Assembly: GCA_030430385.1 (NCBI GenBank)
Contig: JAUIFO010000005.1
Location: 62,001 to 126,000 of the forward strand
Direction of reading: 5' to 3'
From: Bacteroidia bacterium
GTDB lineage: Bacteria > Bacteroidota > Bacteroidia > Flavobacteriales > Flavobacteriaceae
DNA length: 64,000 nt
The notes beneath the pieces were generated by a model, which did not search any database, was not told the DNA's origin, and saw nothing but the letters and a program-made list of their open reading frames with translations. The position numbers and the translations under genes were made by a program. Positions within the stretch are counted from its first letter, which is position 1. Every line of letters begins with the position of its first letter. Below, piece after piece: positions 1 to 8,474 of the stretch.

Positions 1-134
1 TGATTGTAAAAATCATCTAAATACGGATTGTCTACAACGTCCTCTAATTGAGGTTCCCATTTGTAATGTTTAGCGAGTAATTTAGTGAGTGTGGTTTTTC
101 CAGCACCTATATTTCCTGCTACTGCAACATGCAT
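1..134 (-). CDS. deoxynucleoside kinase (5' part only, runs off the window)
   Basis: Only the first 44 codons are present; the gene continues beyond base 1. The start ATG at 132-134 opens a protein whose residues 7-15 form a P-loop, GNIGAGKTT, followed by LEDVVDNPYLDDF, which resembles the conserved Glu plus NPYL..F segment of the deoxyadenosine/deoxyguanosine kinase family. These enzymes phosphorylate deoxynucleosides for salvage in the cytoplasm. The start lies 2 bp past the stop of the next gene on the same strand, so it is probably translated from the same transcript. The fragment fits the family, but substrate specificity cannot be read from this portion. Confidence 0.85.
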   Translation of the reverse strand, partial: MHVAVAGNIGAGKTTLTKLLAKHYKWEPQLEDVVDNPYLDDFYN

Positions 135-136
135 AT

Positions 137-919
137 CTATTTGATTTTTAGTTGGTATTTATGGAGTTTTTCAAGATCGTAAATATACAAGGTTTCATTG
201 GTCAATAAAAACTGATTTATTAACAATTTTGGAAGATTGATTGCACGAATGGTATCATTGTTTTTAGGCTTAAAAAACAAACTATTATCTTGTTTTAAGA
301 TAAGATGACCATTGCTTTTAGCGATTTCAGTAAATCCTGTATTAGGTAATTTTGAAATCATACTTCCAAAATAATTGTATTGGTATAAATAGTTTTCGGT
401 AAGCAGCCAACAGTAATTGTAATCACTTTCTAAATCTAAAACTGAAGATTGCACAGGTACTGCCGCAAATCGTGTTGTGTTTGATTTATAATCGTAGAGT
501 TCTAATTGCTGAAGATCGACATTAAAAACCCAAAGGGTGTTGTCAAAACCTGTTGAAATGTGCGTAATGTTTTTATAAGGTTGAATAACATTAAAATCTA
601 ATTTGAAGATTTCTGCCAAACGATTGTCTAGAATGATAACATAATTGAAATCTTGGTAAAACAGATTTATTTTAAGCGGATTAAACGTGTTTGCTGAGCT
701 AATATTACCAAGCTGGTAATTGCTAAAATTAAGACTCTTACCATCATTAGTCTTTTTATAAAGAGTGTTGTCATCTATATAATAAAAGGTATCAAAATTA
801 TCAATGCCAACAATATGGTCAACGTTTACTTCTGAAGTATTTATTAAGGTCGCATCAATAGTATCCTGACTATACAAGGATGTCGTGATGAACAAAAAGA
901 GATATAGGATATACTTCAT
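137..919 (-). CDS. secreted protein of unknown function, beta-propeller-like
   Basis: A 260-residue protein with a clear signal peptide at residues 1-18 (MKYILYLFLFITTSLYSQ, cleavage expected after SQ or near it). The mature part is rich in alternating hydrophobic/aromatic strands with recurring patterns such as LWVFNVDLQQLELYDY and NYCWLLTENYLYQYNY, as seen in beta-propeller proteins, but I recognise no named family. No cysteine lipobox, so it is likely periplasmic or exported. It sits 33 bp downstream of the response regulator and 2 bp upstream of the deoxynucleoside kinase on the same strand. Function unknown; the propeller fold is an inference from strand periodicity only. Confidence 0.75.
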   Translation of the reverse strand: MKYILYLFLFITTSLYSQDTIDATLINTSEVNVDHIVGIDNFDTFYYIDDNTLYKKTNDGKSLNFSNYQLGNISSANTFNPLKINLFYQDFNYVIILDNRLAEIFKLDFNVIQPYKNITHISTGFDNTLWVFNVDLQQLELYDYKSNTTRFAAVPVQSSVLDLESDYNYCWLLTENYLYQYNYFGSMISKLPNTGFTEIAKSNGHLILKQDNSLFFKPKNNDTIRAINLPKLLINQFLLTNETLYIYDLEKLHKYQLKIK

Positions 920-952
920 AAGGATTTGAAAAGTACAAAAATCAAACCACTT

Positions 953-1636
953 TTAGCAGATTAATTTGTATCCAAAACCTCTAACGTTTAAAATTTGAAT
1001 AGTCGTGTCTTTATTTAACTTTTTACGAAGTTTACTAATAAAGACGTCCATACTTCTGGCATTAAAAAAATCATCATTTCCCCAAAGTTTATTCAATATG
1101 ATCGAGCGATCAAGGACTTGATTTTTATTCTTCACTAAGTGAAACAATAAATGCGCTTCGCGATGCGTAAGTTGTAACTTGTCTTCGTCTTTAAATTGAA
1201 GGGTTTGTTTTGGGAAATCAAAAGTATATGCACCAATACTAAGCACTTCTGAAGTTTTTTGAATGCGAGTTCTGTTCAATAAATTATTAATACGAACAAT
1301 GAGCTCTTCCATACTAAACGGCTTTTTTAAATAATCATTTCCACCAATAGTAAAGCCTTCTACGACATCTTGGGTTTGTGATTTAGCTGTTAAAAAAATA
1401 ATAGGAATCGTATCATCAACAGATCGTATATCTTTGGCTAAGGTAAAACCATCTTTTTTTGGCATCATGACATCTAAAACGAGCAATTCTGGTGCATGCG
1501 CCTGGTAGACTTCCAGAGCTTGCTCGCCATTACTGCAAAGAAGTACATTAAAATGTCTAGTTTCTAAACTTTCTTTAATGATCTGACCCAAAGCAGGTTC
1601 GTCTTCGGCAAGAAGTATGGTGGTGACATTAGACAT
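953..1636 (-). CDS. OmpR/PhoB-family response regulator (RprY-like)
   Basis: A 227-residue two-domain regulator. The receiver domain (about residues 5-120) has the acidic pair E11/D12, phosphoacceptor D55 in LVLDVMMPKKDG, the Thr of FLTAK and the Lys of YLKKPF. The C-terminal winged helix (about 130-227) ends with DVFISKLRKKL and VRGFGYKL, typical of OmpR-type DNA binding. It overlaps the 3' end of the upstream histidine kinase gene by 8 bp, so the two are co-transcribed and form a cognate pair. It resembles the Bacteroidetes RprX/RprY type. Its likely target is the GTTAAC array at 3192-3217 in front of the divergent GLPGLI/TonB-receptor operon; that link is inference. Confidence 0.93.
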   Translation of the reverse strand: MSNVTTILLAEDEPALGQIIKESLETRHFNVLLCSNGEQALEVYQAHAPELLVLDVMMPKKDGFTLAKDIRSVDDTIPIIFLTAKSQTQDVVEGFTIGGNDYLKKPFSMEELIVRINNLLNRTRIQKTSEVLSIGAYTFDFPKQTLQFKDEDKLQLTHREAHLLFHLVKNKNQVLDRSIILNKLWGNDDFFNARSMDVFISKLRKKLNKDTTIQILNVRGFGYKLIC

Positions 1637-3152
1637 AAGGTAAATTAATTTTAAATGAGGTTTCTGTTTTACTTAAATCTAATTGAATCGTTCCATTGTG
1701 TTTTTCAATGATCTTCTTTGTATAATATAAACCAATTCCAAAGCCTTTAACATCGTGAGTGTTGCCTTTAGGAACACGGTAAAACTTTTCAAAAATACGG
1801 TCTTTGTTAGTTTTTGTTAGTGTGGTGCCATTGTCTGAAATTACAATTTCGATATGATCAGATTTGGCATTTAAATTAACAGTAATAGTATCTCCACCAT
1901 ATTTAAAGGCATTGTCTACGATATTGTTGATGGCATTTTCTATATGGAAGATATCTACATTGGCAAATACATGATCTTCTATATTACAATTTACAGTTTT
2001 TTCGTGTTGCAGCTGATGCTTTTCAATCACAGCAGTCACCACTTCAGAAATCGAATAACGTTCTTTATTAAGTTGTATACTTTCACTATCTAAAGTTGCA
2101 GTCTCCAGAAGTTTTTCTACCATCGTATTCAGTTTAGATAACTGCGTACTTGACATGTCTAGGTAGTTTTTAGTTTTTTCTTTGTCTTCAATAGCGTTAA
2201 AATTTTGAAGACTTTCGAGCGCTACACCAATAGTTGCAATAGGTGTTTTAAACTCATGAGTGATATTGCTAATCAGATCATTTTTCACCTCAGATAATTG
2301 CTTTTGGTGTTTGATGATTTTAAGCAAATAAAATAAACAGCTTATTACAGCTAAAACAATCAATAATGAAATGATCATACCTCCCAGAATACGTTTGAAG
2401 ACCAACCAGGTTTTATTCTCAAAGTGCATATTGAGCTTACTGCCTTTTGGGAGAAGTTTCGACATTGAAGTAGTCGTTAATTGATGTCTAGATGATGGTA
2501 TTGACTTGTCGTATTTTATAATCTGATCTCCTTTTGTGTCAATTTCAGATTTAGAGTTTTCGAAATCTAAATAGAAATCAATAAGCATGTTCTTGCTTTT
2601 CAAGTCGCTTACAATTAAACTGTCAACAGTATTCAGATTTAACGTGTCATTACTTATTGAAATCATAATCTTTGAGGTGAAGATTTCAAAGCTCGAAAGT
2701 TTAAGGCTGTCGTTTGAAGATTTAAATTCTCCAATAATATCCTTAGCTGTAGTTTTAAAGGAAATAGAATCTCTTGAGTTATGAGCCATGAACGAATCGG
2801 CTTCAAACCCTCTTAAAATAGTGATGCCTTTAAGGTTGTCTTCTTTGATGGAATCGATACCAATAAAAGATCCTTTGTTGTTGTCTATAGATTTAGATAT
2901 TCTTTCCAAAACACCATCTTCATTAAAGATATCCTGGGCATGGTCTTCAATTTTAAGCCCTAATGTTGTTTCCTGAGCAATGTTGGTATAATAATCATCA
3001 ACGGCTTTGTCTAATGTTAGTTGAATATCAGAAATGAATTGTTGCTTATTTAAGAGGTAATTCTTGTAATTCCAGAACGCTTGAATCCCTATAGTAGCAA
3101 TAATTACCACTATGATGATATATAATGTGTATTTATATTTTAATTCATTCAT
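1629..3152 (-). CDS. membrane sensor histidine kinase (RprX-like)
   Basis: A 507-residue kinase. Transmembrane segments at about residues 8-26 and 256-280 flank a periplasmic sensor region of about 225 residues that I cannot assign to a family. The dimerisation/phosphotransfer box NITHEFKTP places the phosphorylated His at residue 299. The ATPase domain shows the N box (NAINNIVDNAFKYG), DNG and the G2 box (GFGIGLYYTKK). It precedes and overlaps its response regulator. A -7 box (TACTTTTG, minus strand) ends only 5 bp before the ATG, so the transcript may be leaderless. It is divergent from the GLPGLI operon, suggesting envelope or metal/redox stress sensing, though the ligand is unknown. Confidence 0.93.
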   Translation of the reverse strand: MNELKYKYTLYIIIVVIIATIGIQAFWNYKNYLLNKQQFISDIQLTLDKAVDDYYTNIAQETTLGLKIEDHAQDIFNEDGVLERISKSIDNNKGSFIGIDSIKEDNLKGITILRGFEADSFMAHNSRDSISFKTTAKDIIGEFKSSNDSLKLSSFEIFTSKIMISISNDTLNLNTVDSLIVSDLKSKNMLIDFYLDFENSKSEIDTKGDQIIKYDKSIPSSRHQLTTTSMSKLLPKGSKLNMHFENKTWLVFKRILGGMIISLLIVLAVISCLFYLLKIIKHQKQLSEVKNDLISNITHEFKTPIATIGVALESLQNFNAIEDKEKTKNYLDMSSTQLSKLNTMVEKLLETATLDSESIQLNKERYSISEVVTAVIEKHQLQHEKTVNCNIEDHVFANVDIFHIENAINNIVDNAFKYGGDTITVNLNAKSDHIEIVISDNGTTLTKTNKDRIFEKFYRVPKGNTHDVKGFGIGLYYTKKIIEKHNGTIQLDLSKTETSFKINLPYV

Positions 3153-3156
3153 TAGT

Positions 3157-3164
3157 CAAAAGTA
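3157..3164 (-). promoter_or_regulatory. -7 promoter box of the histidine kinase/response regulator operon
   Basis: On the minus strand the sequence reads TACTTTTG, an exact match to the Bacteroidetes -7 consensus TAnnTTTG. It ends 5 bp before the kinase ATG, so transcription would start at or within a base or two of the start codon. The GTTAAC array lies about 39-64 bp upstream of the implied start site. Confidence 0.6.
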
Positions 3165-3191
3165 AATGTTAAAACACTTAAAAACTAATCG

Positions 3192-3217
3192 GTTAACACA
3201 CGTTAACACTGGTTAAC
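3192..3217. promoter_or_regulatory. phased GTTAAC array, candidate response-regulator binding site
   Basis: Three perfect GTTAAC hexamers start at 3192, 3202 and 3212, exactly 10 bp apart, within repeated units GTTAACACAC, GTTAACACTG and GTTAACTAAA. Weaker relatives (GTTAAAAC at 3168, CTTAAAAAC at 3177) precede them. OmpR-family regulators bind direct repeats about one helical turn apart. The array lies about -62 to -37 from the rightward start site implied by TACATTTG at 3240 and about -39 to -64 from the leftward one, so it could activate both. The assignment to the adjacent regulator is inferred. Confidence 0.6.
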
Positions 3218-3239
3218 TAAAATATGAAACCTCACAACA

Positions 3240-3247
3240 TACATTTG
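3240..3247 (+). promoter_or_regulatory. -7 box of the GLPGLI/TonB-receptor operon
   Basis: TACATTTG matches TAnnTTTG exactly and lies 30 bp before the first ATG. No TTG -33 element is visible at the right distance, which fits a promoter that needs an activator bound at the adjacent GTTAAC array. Confidence 0.6.
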
Positions 3248-3276
3248 TAAGGTATTAATCATAAAACCATATTAGA

Positions 3277-3639
3277 ATGAAAAATGTAATTAAATTAGTT
3301 GTGCTTTTATTCGCAACAGTAAGTTTTAGTCAAACCAATGATGCTGTTAACTTAGAAGACGTTAAAGTACACACTGTTGATATTAGTGTGAATGTAAATT
3401 CTGAAGAAGAAGTCAAATCAACATTTACTATGAAAGATATCAAAACATTACTTAGTGAAGTGCAACCAAACGAAGCATTAAATTTCGAGATTACGTGTAT
3501 TGGTGAAGATAAATCAGTAGGTGAACCATCAACCTTAACCTATCGAGTTAAAGGAGACTCAAACAATCCAAAAGTATTTTTGGAGCGTGTTAAAAAAGTA
3601 AGAAATGCTGTAATCAAATTTTATAAAAACAAATATTAA
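3277..3639 (+). CDS. small secreted protein of unknown function
   Basis: A 120-residue protein with signal peptide at residues 1-18 (MKNVIKLVVLLFATVSFS). The remainder has no cysteine-rich or metal motif beyond a single Cys in EITCIGE, and reads as a compact alpha/beta fold with a basic C-terminal helix (VKKVRNAVIKFYKNKY). I do not recognise a family. It is the first gene of the operon under the GTTAAC-array promoter and is separated by only 2 bp from the first GLPGLI gene, so it is co-expressed with the envelope proteins that follow. Confidence 0.75.
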   Translation: MKNVIKLVVLLFATVSFSQTNDAVNLEDVKVHTVDISVNVNSEEEVKSTFTMKDIKTLLSEVQPNEALNFEITCIGEDKSVGEPSTLTYRVKGDSNNPKVFLERVKKVRNAVIKFYKNKY

Positions 3640-3641
3640 TT

Positions 3642-4493
3642 ATGAATTCATTAATCAGAATATTAGCCATTGGTGTTGTATTTCTTGTAGCCACAAATGT
3701 CAGCGCTCAAGACTTTCAAGGTGTGGCGACCTATAAGTCAAAACGAAAAGTAGATATCAAATTAGACAGCACAAAAGTAAGTTCAGATTTACAGAAGCAA
3801 ATGATGGACATGCTAAAAAAGCAGTTTGAAAAGACCTATATCCTAACATTTAACAAAGAAGAATCCATCTATAAAGAAGAGGAAGCCTTAGCGTCTCCAA
3901 ATCCGCAAGGCATGGATGTTATGGTAGTCATGTCCGGAGGTTCTGATGTGCTTTACAAGAATATTAAAGAGAAGCGATATACCAATCAAAATGAATCCTT
4001 TAGTAAGGTATTCCTTATTAAAGATGAATTGAATGCAATTGAGTGGACACTAGGTTCTGAAACTAAAAACATTGGCGATTATACCTGTTTTAAAGCAACA
4101 ACTACTAGAGAAGTTGAGGATAGAGAAAGTGAAGTTAGTGTTAATGGTGATAAGGATTTAAGCACCTCTGAAGCTGCACCTAAAATGAAAGAGATTACCA
4201 TCACAGCATGGTATACAGCACAAATTCCTGTAAATGCTGGACCAGGAAATTATCATGGTTTGCCAGGACTAATTCTCGAAGTTAACGATGGTAGTGAAAC
4301 AGTGATCTGCAGCAAAATTGTGATCAATCCTAAAAACGCTTCAGATATTGAAGAACCTGATACAGGTAAGGAATTGTCTCAAGCAGCTTATGACAAGATC
4401 ATGGAAAAGAAGATGAAAGAAATGGAAGAGCGTTTTAAACCGAGTAACAGAGATAGAGACGGTGAAAGTATCGAGATTAGAATAGGAGGCTAA
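3642..4493 (+). CDS. GLPGLI family protein, copy 1
   Basis: A 283-residue exported protein; signal peptide at residues 1-22 ending in SAQ. The name-giving motif HGLPGLILEV is at about residue 204, preceded by the conserved AWYTAQIPVNAGP segment, and CFKATTTREV earlier. GLPGLI proteins are Bacteroidetes envelope proteins of unknown biochemical role, typically encoded next to a TonB-receptor-like barrel, as here. The C terminus is charged (RDRDGESIEIRIGG). A close paralogue follows 113 bp downstream; the shared order and motifs indicate tandem duplication. No catalytic residues are known for the family. Confidence 0.93.
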   Translation: MNSLIRILAIGVVFLVATNVSAQDFQGVATYKSKRKVDIKLDSTKVSSDLQKQMMDMLKKQFEKTYILTFNKEESIYKEEEALASPNPQGMDVMVVMSGGSDVLYKNIKEKRYTNQNESFSKVFLIKDELNAIEWTLGSETKNIGDYTCFKATTTREVEDRESEVSVNGDKDLSTSEAAPKMKEITITAWYTAQIPVNAGPGNYHGLPGLILEVNDGSETVICSKIVINPKNASDIEEPDTGKELSQAAYDKIMEKKMKEMEERFKPSNRDRDGESIEIRIGG

Positions 4494-4606
4494 CCTCAAA
4501 AAAAAAATTAAGAAAACTTTAAGGGTTTTAAACTAAACTATTATTTCTTTTTCAAGTCTTATAAGTTTATAATGCATTAATTTTAGGCATATAAATACAA
4601 TAAGAT

Positions 4607-5509
4607 ATGAGAGTTACATTCGCTAGAACAATTTCACTGCTTTTTTTACTGCTATCAACGGTTCTTTTTGCCCAACAAGATTTTCAAGGTCAGGCCATTT
4701 ATCAAACCAAAACCACTGTAAATTTTGATGACTTTGGTCGAAGAGGTAATCAAATGACTGAACAGCAAAAAAAGAGGGTAATGGATATGATGAAAAATAT
4801 GTTCGAGAAAACCTATGTGCTCGATTTCAATAGAACTGAATCTACCTATAAAGAAGAGGAAGTACTCGACACTCCAGGAGCTGGTGGGAGTCCTTGGAGA
4901 GGTATGATGAGCAGTTTTACTGGAGGTGATCAATATAAAAATGTGAAAGAGAAACTTCTCTTACAAGAACAAGAGTTTTTTGGTAAGCAATTTTTGGTCA
5001 AAGATTCGCTCAAAACCTTAGAATGGAAATTAGGAACTGAAACCAAACAAATCGGACAATATACGTGCTTTAAAGCAACAACGACAATGCCTGTTGATGA
5101 AATGGATTTTATGAAGATGCGTCGTCGTGGTCCAAGAGCTGAGGAATCAAAAAAAGAGAATACGGTTGCTCAAGATTCTAGTAAAGCAGAATCTGATAAT
5201 CCAATGGATGACTTAGAAGTACCAAAGTTTGTTATCGTGTCTGCATGGTATACACCTCAAATTCCTGTTAGCACAGGACCTGCAGAATATCATGGTCTTC
5301 CAGGTTTGATCTTAGAGGTTCAAGCAGATAGAACGGTTATTCTATGTACTAAAATTGTTATGAATCCTCAAGAAAAAACAGAAATCAAACGACCAGACAC
5401 AGGAGAAGTTGTAACACGTGAGGAATACAACACCATAATGAAAGATAAGATCGAGGAAATGCGCCAAATGTATGGAGGCGGTCGTGGTGGAAGAGGTCGT
5501 AGAAATTAA
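4607..5509 (+). CDS. GLPGLI family protein, copy 2, with Gly/Arg-rich tail
   Basis: A 300-residue paralogue of the preceding protein. Signal peptide at residues 1-22 (ending LFAQ), DFQGQAIYQTK start of the mature domain matching DFQGVATYKSK in copy 1, AWYTPQIPVSTGP and HGLPGLILEV at about residues 215-238. It differs by an inserted basic/acidic linker (MKMRRRGPRAEESKKE region) and by a C-terminal Gly/Arg-rich tail, GGGRGGRGRRN. The 113-bp gap upstream holds TTAA motifs at 4508, 4519 and 4528 with 9-11 bp phasing, loosely like the GTTAAC array. The next gene, a TonB-receptor-like barrel, starts 41 bp downstream. Confidence 0.92.
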   Translation: MRVTFARTISLLFLLLSTVLFAQQDFQGQAIYQTKTTVNFDDFGRRGNQMTEQQKKRVMDMMKNMFEKTYVLDFNRTESTYKEEEVLDTPGAGGSPWRGMMSSFTGGDQYKNVKEKLLLQEQEFFGKQFLVKDSLKTLEWKLGTETKQIGQYTCFKATTTMPVDEMDFMKMRRRGPRAEESKKENTVAQDSSKAESDNPMDDLEVPKFVIVSAWYTPQIPVSTGPAEYHGLPGLILEVQADRTVILCTKIVMNPQEKTEIKRPDTGEVVTREEYNTIMKDKIEEMRQMYGGGRGGRGRRN

Positions 5510-5550
5510 AGCAATTCCACATTAACAATCAACAATCAAAACAACAACAG

Positions 5551-8301
5551 ATGAAACACATCATTGTAGTAGCTATGCTATGCCTAACATCAATATTAAG
5601 TGCTCAAGTCACAGTTCAAGGAGTCGTTAAGGATAGCATTGGAACACCTCTTGAATTAGCAAATATTATTGCAATCAATAAAGCAACTAAAGCAATGGCA
5701 TCGTATGCTATTTCTAATGATCAAGGGAAGTTTCGGTTAGATTTACAAGACAATACGACCTATACCATTCAGGTGAGTTATATTGGAATGAAATCCATTT
5801 CTGAAGAATTAACAACCAAAGAAGAGAACATCACCAAAGACTACATCATGCAAACCGATAATGCATTGGCCGAAGTGGAGCTAACCTATGAAATGCCAGT
5901 GACGATCAAAGGCGATACTTTGGTGTATAATGCCGACTCTTTCAAAGATGGCTCTGAGCGGAAACTTGAAGATGTACTTAAAAAACTACCAGGTGTTGAA
6001 ATTAATGATGATGGCCAAATTGAAGTCGAAGGAAAAGTCGTCAATAAACTGATGGTAAATGGAAAAGATTTTTTTGATGGTGATTCTAAGTTGGCCACAA
6101 AAAATATTCCTTCAAATGCAGTAGATAAAGTTCAAGTCTTGAGAAACTATTCCGAAGTCAACCAATTGCGTGGTGTTCAAAACAATCAAGACAATGTCGC
6201 CATAAATATCAAACTCAAAGAAGGCAAAGAGAATTTTTGGTTTGGTGATGTTACTGCTGGAGCAGGATTGGCAACCAACAAAGACTTGTACATTGTGCAG
6301 CCCAAATTGTTTTATTACAGTCCTAAGTACAGTCTTAATGTTATTGGCGACCTAAATAATATTGGAGAGGTTGCCTTGACAAATCGGGATTTGAGAAACT
6401 TTGGAGGCGGTTTTAGATTACCAAGCCAAAGTAGCGGAACAAGTATAGATCTAGGAAATAACGGATTAAGTGGGTTGACCAACTTAGGGAATGCCCAAGA
6501 AATTGTAACGAAACTTGCTGCCACCAATTTTAGTTATGCTCCTAATAAGAATTTAGATTTAAGCGGATTCTTGATCTACAACAGCAGTCGTTTAAGAACA
6601 CGAGAGGAGAGTTTTGTACGTTATATCAATTCAGATCTGGGAATTCCCGATGAACAAACCGTTCAAACAGGTAAAGAATCTACCAATCAAGGTTTGGCAA
6701 AGTTGAGCGCGTCGTACAAACCTAACGTCAATAATCAACTAGATTATGATCTTTTAGGGCGAATTTCAAGTGAATCAGAACGCCAAAATGAATTGTCAAC
6801 TGTGGTAGGCAATACCAATCAATTAAGTGAGGTAAAACCATATAGTATCAACCAAAATCTTAATTATTATTACACACTAAACGAAAACAATATTTTCGCT
6901 TTAGAAGCGCAGCATTTAATTAAAGATGAAGATCCTTTTTATAATGCACTTCTAACTAATAATCCAGACAATGACCCAGATGACCCAATGGATCAAGACG
7001 CTTTTGATAATACAGCCTTGGTATTAGGATTTGATAGAGATCAGCTTCAATATAATCTTAATCAAGACAGACGTATCAAATCTAATCAGTTGGATGCTAA
7101 ATTAGACTATTACTACATCTTGAATAAAAAGAGCAATATCAATCTTACTTTAGGAACAATATTCAGTAATCAAAAATTCAACTCTAATATTTTTCAGTTT
7201 TTAGACAACGGTTCCTTTTTTGATCCTGTAGCAAGTCTTGAAGATGAAGATGGAAATTTACTAAGCAACGAAAACGACACCGAATACAATTTTAGTGATG
7301 TGTATCTTGGACTTCGCTATCGCGTTAAAACAGGAAAATTTACCATCACACCTGGATTGTCATTACATGCCTACGGAAATAAAAACACGCAATTTGATGT
7401 TGAGTACAAAGATAATTTCTTTAGAGTATTACCAGAATTTGAAACCCTTATTCAATTTAAAAAGAGTGAGAGTTTGACCTTCACATATAATATGAGAAAT
7501 GCGTTTACAGATGTAACCCGATTGGCAGAAGGCTTGATGCTTAATAGTTACAGTAGCATTAGTTATGGGAATCCTGAGTTGCAAAATTCATTATCTCATA
7601 ATTTGAGCTTACGTTATTTTAGTTTTAACTTGTTTAACTATACCAATGTATTTGCCTTTGCAAACTATAGCAAGAATGTTGATCAGATTCGAAGTTTTAC
7701 CAATTTTGATAATGTGATCAGGACCAACACGTATTTTAATTCAAACTTTGCTGACGAATCTGCTAGTGTCTTTGGAAGAGTAGAGCGTACTTTCAAAAAA
7801 ATACGAGCTCGATTAGGCGTGAATTTAACCTATGCCAAGCAAAATCAAATTGTTCAGGGCGAACGTACAGTTAATGAGAGTTTTTCGCAGCGCTATATTC
7901 CTGAGTTGAGAACCAATTTTAGAGAAGCACCAAATGTGAGATTACGCTATGCGTATTCCATTACAAATAATGATCAAGGCTCTACGTCAACGCGATTTGT
8001 AACCAATGCACCTTCCATCGAGTTTGATGCGTATATCTGGAAATCGTTCACATTACGAACAGATTATACCTATACCAATCAGGATGATGGCGAACGACCT
8101 TCGCAGTCATTTCAAACTTGGGACGCGAGTTTAGCCTACCGAAAAGATAAAGATGCCAAATGGGAGTTTGAAGTAAAGGCTACCAATTTATTAGATATCG
8201 ATTCTAATGTGAGTAATGGTTCAAGTGCTGTGTCTGTGTTTAATTCTGAGACGTTTATTCAACCCAGGTTTGTGACATTGAGAGTCATTTATTCGTTGTA
8301 G
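5551..8301 (+). CDS. TonB-dependent-receptor-like outer membrane beta-barrel protein
   Basis: A 916-residue outer membrane protein. Signal peptide at residues 1-19 (ending LSAQ); a carboxypeptidase-like regulatory (CarboxypepD_reg) domain at about 21-100 (VQGVVKDSIGTPLELANIIA); a plug-like region at about 115-225 with GDTLVYNADSF, LEDVLKKLPGVEI and VNKLMVNGKDFF; then a long barrel ending FVTLRVIYSL. I see no TonB box between signal peptide and regulatory domain. This type of barrel accompanies GLPGLI genes in Bacteroidetes, so the pair probably forms one envelope system. The substrate is unknown. Last gene of the operon. Confidence 0.9.
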   Translation: MKHIIVVAMLCLTSILSAQVTVQGVVKDSIGTPLELANIIAINKATKAMASYAISNDQGKFRLDLQDNTTYTIQVSYIGMKSISEELTTKEENITKDYIMQTDNALAEVELTYEMPVTIKGDTLVYNADSFKDGSERKLEDVLKKLPGVEINDDGQIEVEGKVVNKLMVNGKDFFDGDSKLATKNIPSNAVDKVQVLRNYSEVNQLRGVQNNQDNVAINIKLKEGKENFWFGDVTAGAGLATNKDLYIVQPKLFYYSPKYSLNVIGDLNNIGEVALTNRDLRNFGGGFRLPSQSSGTSIDLGNNGLSGLTNLGNAQEIVTKLAATNFSYAPNKNLDLSGFLIYNSSRLRTREESFVRYINSDLGIPDEQTVQTGKESTNQGLAKLSASYKPNVNNQLDYDLLGRISSESERQNELSTVVGNTNQLSEVKPYSINQNLNYYYTLNENNIFALEAQHLIKDEDPFYNALLTNNPDNDPDDPMDQDAFDNTALVLGFDRDQLQYNLNQDRRIKSNQLDAKLDYYYILNKKSNINLTLGTIFSNQKFNSNIFQFLDNGSFFDPVASLEDEDGNLLSNENDTEYNFSDVYLGLRYRVKTGKFTITPGLSLHAYGNKNTQFDVEYKDNFFRVLPEFETLIQFKKSESLTFTYNMRNAFTDVTRLAEGLMLNSYSSISYGNPELQNSLSHNLSLRYFSFNLFNYTNVFAFANYSKNVDQIRSFTNFDNVIRTNTYFNSNFADESASVFGRVERTFKKIRARLGVNLTYAKQNQIVQGERTVNESFSQRYIPELRTNFREAPNVRLRYAYSITNNDQGSTSTRFVTNAPSIEFDAYIWKSFTLRTDYTYTNQDDGERPSQSFQTWDASLAYRKDKDAKWEFEVKATNLLDIDSNVSNGSSAVSVFNSETFIQPRFVTLRVIYSL

Positions 8302-8327
8302 CATCTGCTTGCTACGCTTTTAGATAA

Positions 8328-8440
8328 GGGCGTTCCCAATCTTCGCTAAAGCTTCGGTTGGTCAGGCTTGCGGTAGTCGCTTCCTCCATTCTGCTTTGCA
8401 CCAAGGAGGAGAGCTCCAACAATACCTTAATCCTTAACGC
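8328..8440. repeat. interspersed repeat of the GGGCGTT...AACGC type, copy A
   Basis: A 113-bp non-coding element beginning GGGCGTT and ending TTAACGC, so the ends carry complementary GCGTT/AACGC. Inside, TCCTCC (8382-8387) and GGAGGA (8405-8410) form a hairpin. A second element with the same ends and the same architecture but different stems lies at 63736-63841. It is in the 305-bp gap between the convergent barrel and lipoprotein genes. From 8475 to 8606 I see nothing further. Confidence 0.6.
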
Positions 8441-8442
8441 AT

Positions 8443-8474
8443 AAAAAAGCCTTTTCTTTTTGAAAAGGCTTTTT
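8443..8474. terminator. bidirectional rho-independent terminator
   Basis: A 13-bp perfect stem AAAAAGCCTTTTC / GAAAAGGCTTTTT around a T5 loop, with T-runs in both directions. It lies between the barrel gene (plus) and the lipoprotein gene (minus) and can serve both. Confidence 0.85.
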
